Shown here piece by piece: positions 33,736-34,289 of a stretch of DNA of 34,289 bases. The DNA comes from Lachnospiraceae bacterium. GTDB taxonomy: Bacteria; Bacillota; Clostridia; Lachnospirales; Lachnospiraceae. The notes under the pieces were generated by a model. That model saw only the letters and a program-made list of their open reading frames with translations, made no database searches and was not told the origin of the DNA. Each line of letters starts with the position of its first letter. Position 1 is the stretch's first letter. The DNA is taken from the NCBI GenBank assembly GCA_017633935.1, contig JAGBOJ010000041.1:1-34289 (forward strand), read 5' to 3'. Position numbers and translations under genes: made by a program.

Positions 33736-34289
33736 TAATCCTGCAACTGTCCCCCAGTGAATTCAAAAACCTCTCCCCCATATCATAAAACACGATGTCC
33801 GGTGAGTATTCCTCTATCTTATCCGTATCAAATTCATATGACCATATAAAGATAAAATCCGTAAAATCCTCGGCTAAAAGCTCTCTTATGTTCCAGTCGG
33901 CTCCGAAAAGCGAATCACCGAACATAAGACAGGTCTTTCCGTTACCGTTTTCATTATGATAGACAAATTCCTTTCCGTCACCGTCCGATACCGGCTTTGC
34001 ATCGGGCATCATGATCCTTGTACCCTTTGTCTCTTCGGGGGGAAGCAGACTTGCCGACCCCATCATATTCGAAAATTCACCCTTAACCTTCGTATCATAT
34101 ATCTCAACCTCCGGCTCATCCGTATCGAAAGCAGTGATCCGGTGAATCTCCTTATATGCCTCATAAGCACCGAGCTGATTCCAGTGGGTATCCGTCTTTA
34201 AGAAAACCTGATCCCTGTGTTTTGCCTTAAACAGACACTTTTTTAAGTTTATCACATTAACACCGGTTTTACCATTCAGCTCTTTTTCC
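33719..34289 (-). CDS. AlgX/DHHW-type SGNH acyltransferase-like protein (5' end outside window)
   Basis: The reading frame is open to the right edge of the window, so the N-terminal part is missing; the visible part is about 190 residues. It carries FLKTDTHWNQLGAYEAY, the Asp-x-His block, and GKTCLMFGDSLFG with the GDS serine 91 residues after the histidine. In AlgX-type proteins the Asp-x-His likewise precedes the serine by about that distance. These SGNH proteins accept acyl groups from a membrane MBOAT partner and O-acetylate extracellular glycans. Whether an MBOAT gene lies just outside the window cannot be seen. The gene overlaps the next one by 17 bases, which ties it to the envelope cluster. 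Confidence 0.8.
   Translation of the reverse strand, partial: EKELNGKTGVNVINLKKCLFKAKHRDQVFLKTDTHWNQLGAYEAYKEIHRITAFDTDEPEVEIYDTKVKGEFSNMMGSASLLPPEETKGTRIMMPDAKPVSDGDGKEFVYHNENGNGKTCLMFGDSLFGADWNIRELLAEDFTDFIFIWSYEFDTDKIEEYSPDIVFYDMGERFLNSLGDSCRINAKDT

Noticed and set aside
28318-34289. Possibility that the overlapping membrane-protein frames are fragments of one broken gene
   Set aside because: Each has its own first membrane segment, acidic loop and C-terminal domain. The overlaps are the 4-47 base type normal for coupled genes.

Overview
The window looks like chromosome of a low-to-mid GC Firmicute, most likely a Clostridia/Lachnospiraceae member (inference). Supporting signs are sigma-A type promoters with TTGACA/TATAAT-like boxes, AGGAGG-type ribosome binding sites, an FMN riboswitch in front of a RibU-type ECF transporter gene, a tsaE-tsaB-rimI gene order, and surface proteins with bacterial Ig-like (Big_2) repeats. 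Nearly everything is on the minus strand. Only two protein genes are on the plus strand (528-2690 and 20038-20607).

Right to left along the main transcription direction: (1) 34289-24818 is a tightly packed cell-envelope cluster with start/stop overlaps at almost every junction. It holds a truncated AlgX/DHHW-type SGNH protein, a GT-C type membrane protein, a PTPS-related/YfhO-like membrane protein, a second GT-C type protein, an LTA-synthase-like phosphotransferase, a small membrane protein and a membrane-anchored GDPD-family phosphodiesterase. The part from about 24.8 to 29.9 kb is clearly AT-richer than the rest. (2) 24722-21996 is a small amino-sugar cassette: a WecE-like aminotransferase, a GtrB/ArnC-like polyprenyl-phosphate glycosyltransferase and a GNAT acetyltransferase. 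Homoserine dehydrogenase (hom) follows. (3) 20038-13026 is an accessory block. A plus-strand HExxH putative metalloprotease gene diverges, across a 31-bp near-palindrome, from three minus-strand genes: two large secreted proteins (873 aa, and 742 aa with Big_2 domains) and a cytoplasmic protein with two HTH regions whose start codon abuts the Big_2 gene's stop codon. (4) 12896-12007 encodes an XRE-HTH fused to an Uma2/PD-(D/E)XK nuclease-like domain, behind a promoter covered by three CCG-N4-CGG operators.

(5) 11949-6120 is a housekeeping run. It starts with a promoter, an FMN riboswitch, a terminator-like hairpin and ribU, then tsaE, tsaB and rimI, RNase Z, a small anchored protein, tsaD and an ispD-type cytidylyltransferase. 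All three core t6A tRNA-modification genes (tsaB, tsaD, tsaE) are therefore in one run. (6) The run continues without a visible break into two GT-C type glycosyltransferase-like proteins (6117-2732). (7) At the left end, two tRNA-Ser genes (TGA and GGA anticodons) share a strong promoter. That promoter diverges from a gene for a second PTPS-related/YfhO-like membrane protein, whose own promoter lies so close to the ATG that the mRNA may be leaderless.

The glycan genes form a coherent picture (inference): a nucleotide-activated 4-amino sugar is made and N-acetylated, loaded on polyprenyl phosphate by the GT2 enzyme, and used outside the membrane by GT-C enzymes. The SGNH protein, the LTA-synthase-like enzyme and the GDPD protein would add acyl and glycerol-phosphate modifications. 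The least described parts are the secreted-protein/HTH block with its palindrome and the self-operating HTH-Uma2 unit. No phage, insertion sequence, CRISPR array or rRNA was seen. Bases 1-143 hold nothing I recognise.
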